This document shows positions 42,605 through 42,889 of a stretch of 42,889 nucleotides of DNA, in pieces; within the stretch, counting starts at the first letter, position 1, and each line of letters begins with the position of its first letter. The position numbers were made by a program, and so were the translations under genes. The notes beneath the pieces were generated by a model, which ran no database searches, was not told where the DNA came from, and saw nothing but the letters and a program-made list of their open reading frames with translations. Source of the stretch: CAYUFB01 sp964444125 (GTDB taxonomy: Bacteria > Patescibacteriota > Dojkabacteria > B142 > JAFGMG01); the NCBI GenBank assembly GCA_964444125.1, contig CAYUFB010000009.1, positions 1 through 42,889 on the forward strand, in the 5' to 3' direction.

Positions 42605-42690
42605 CGTACAGCATTCAGCCTACAGTATCAAGTCAGCAGACAGCTTACAGCATTCAGTAGACAGCCGACACTATGCAGGTTTCAGTATTC
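42604..42690 (+). repeat. Heptad array, GYNNTSA orientation, TCA/ACA subtype
   Basis: Units GCGTACA, GCATTCA, GCCTACA, GTATCAA, then a short phase break, and GCTTACA, GCATTCA, GTAGACA, GCCGACA, CTATGCA, GGTTTCA. The array starts on the parB stop codon. The subtype matches the second half of the 31.4-kb array. Confidence 0.8.
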
Positions 42691-42720
42691 CCTGCCAGAG
42701 GCAGGTCCGCCTTTGGCGGA
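42691..42720. repeat. Two adjacent 15-nt hairpins
   Basis: CCTGCCAGAGGCAGG and TCCGCCTTTGGCGGA, each a perfect 6-bp stem with a 3-nt loop. They sit inside heptad-type sequence (CAGTATT before, TTCAGC soon after) and are much richer in GC than the surroundings. Confidence 0.8.
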
Positions 42721-42731
42721 AGTGTTCAGCT

Positions 42732-42835
42732 TTGTACATCTCAAAACGTCATTCTGAACTTGTTTCAGAATCTAAGATTCTTGATTTGGGGATTCTGAAA
42801 CAAGTTCAGAATGACATCAATATCGTTCTTGGATA
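42732..42835. repeat. 104-bp hairpin element, copy B
   Basis: The arms 42748-42772 and 42791-42815 are perfect 25-bp complements around an 18-nt loop. The unit is the reverse complement of copy A with four differences. Its end is 1 bp from the IS-like terminal repeat. Confidence 0.9.
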
Positions 42836-42836
42836 C

Positions 42837-42889
42837 CACTGCTGTCCCATAAAAAGTTGAACAGTTAGAAAGAGGGTATTTAGAAGAAT
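42837..42889 (+). mobile_element. Probable insertion-sequence end (right contig edge)
   Basis: This is the inverted partner of bases 3-55. It begins two bases after the 104-bp hairpin element at 42732-42835 ends, so the IS seems to have landed at the point where the right-hand heptad array would be expected by comparison with the 39.5-kb locus. Both contig edges carry the same IS end facing inwards, so the flanking IS copies would be in inverted orientation. Confidence 0.6.

Noticed and set aside
42605..42836. parS site next to parB
   Set aside because: No sequence close to the usual TGTTTCACGTGAAACA palindrome was found; TGTTTCAG in the hairpin is part of the repeat element.

Overview
The window looks like a low-GC bacterial contig. 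The standard code fits, because TGA is a normal stop (for example at 651-653 and 6537-6539). Small cells of the Patescibacteria/CPR radiation are the best guess: compact overlapping genes, almost no Shine-Dalgarno sequences, TATAAT boxes about 23-26 nt before many ATGs, very unusual housekeeping proteins, and an amidase-subtilase surface protein. The phylum cannot be fixed from sequence reading alone. The contig is a short-read scaffold: it has a 100-N gap at 13933-14032, and both ends stop inside the same 53-bp sequence in opposite orientation, probably the end of an insertion sequence.

Layout. 90-653 is a histidine-phosphatase-like gene. 842-30474 is a large surface-polysaccharide locus. 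It holds rmlA, a flippase (Wzx-like), an ABC exporter (Wzm plus a frameshifted Wzt), about ten glycosyltransferases, a WecB-like epimerase, and a split set of three genes (fnlB, fnlA, fnlC type) expected to make UDP-N-acetyl-L-fucosamine from UDP-GlcNAc. Embedded in it are membrane-anchored or exported proteins: a beta-propeller protein, two small single-span proteins, and a 1261-residue amidase + subtilisin + repeat protein. 30576-32382 carries a JAMM/JAB-like protein followed by RadC. 32357-35164 (minus strand) holds fmt, lgt, an FNR-type flavoprotein and a membrane-anchored protein with half of a cytochrome b5 motif. 35312-39427 is an isoleucyl-tRNA synthetase of 1371 residues with two whole enzyme domains inserted: a Nudix hydrolase in the editing domain and an RBBP9-like serine hydrolase inside a zinc knuckle. 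39689-42604 is lepB, parA, a methyltransferase and parB.

The most unusual signal lies between, and sometimes inside, the genes: degenerate 7-bp tandem repeats (consensus about GYNNTSA) arranged head-on, so that a run of GYNNTSA heptads is followed by a run of its complement. Four such loci are seen (647-838, 31394-31652, 39407-39656, 42604-42690) and one short run lies inside a glycosyltransferase gene (16231-16265). The heptads supply the stop codon of two genes. The loci enclose or host palindromes: a 104-bp hairpin element present as two inverted copies, a 21-nt palindrome inserted into one arm of a related hairpin, two 15-nt hairpins inserted in a heptad run, and a GC-rich palindrome inserted in frame in a coding sequence. 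Together they look like a layered family of small mobile or expanding repeats.

How the genes work together. Nucleotide-sugar enzymes feed the glycosyltransferases. Lipid-linked glycans may then leave by either the flippase or the Wzm/Wzt pump. Four neighbouring glycosyltransferases share an appended basic helix plus coiled-coil module that could hold them together at the membrane. No tRNA, rRNA, CRISPR array, parS-like site or clear intrinsic terminator was seen.
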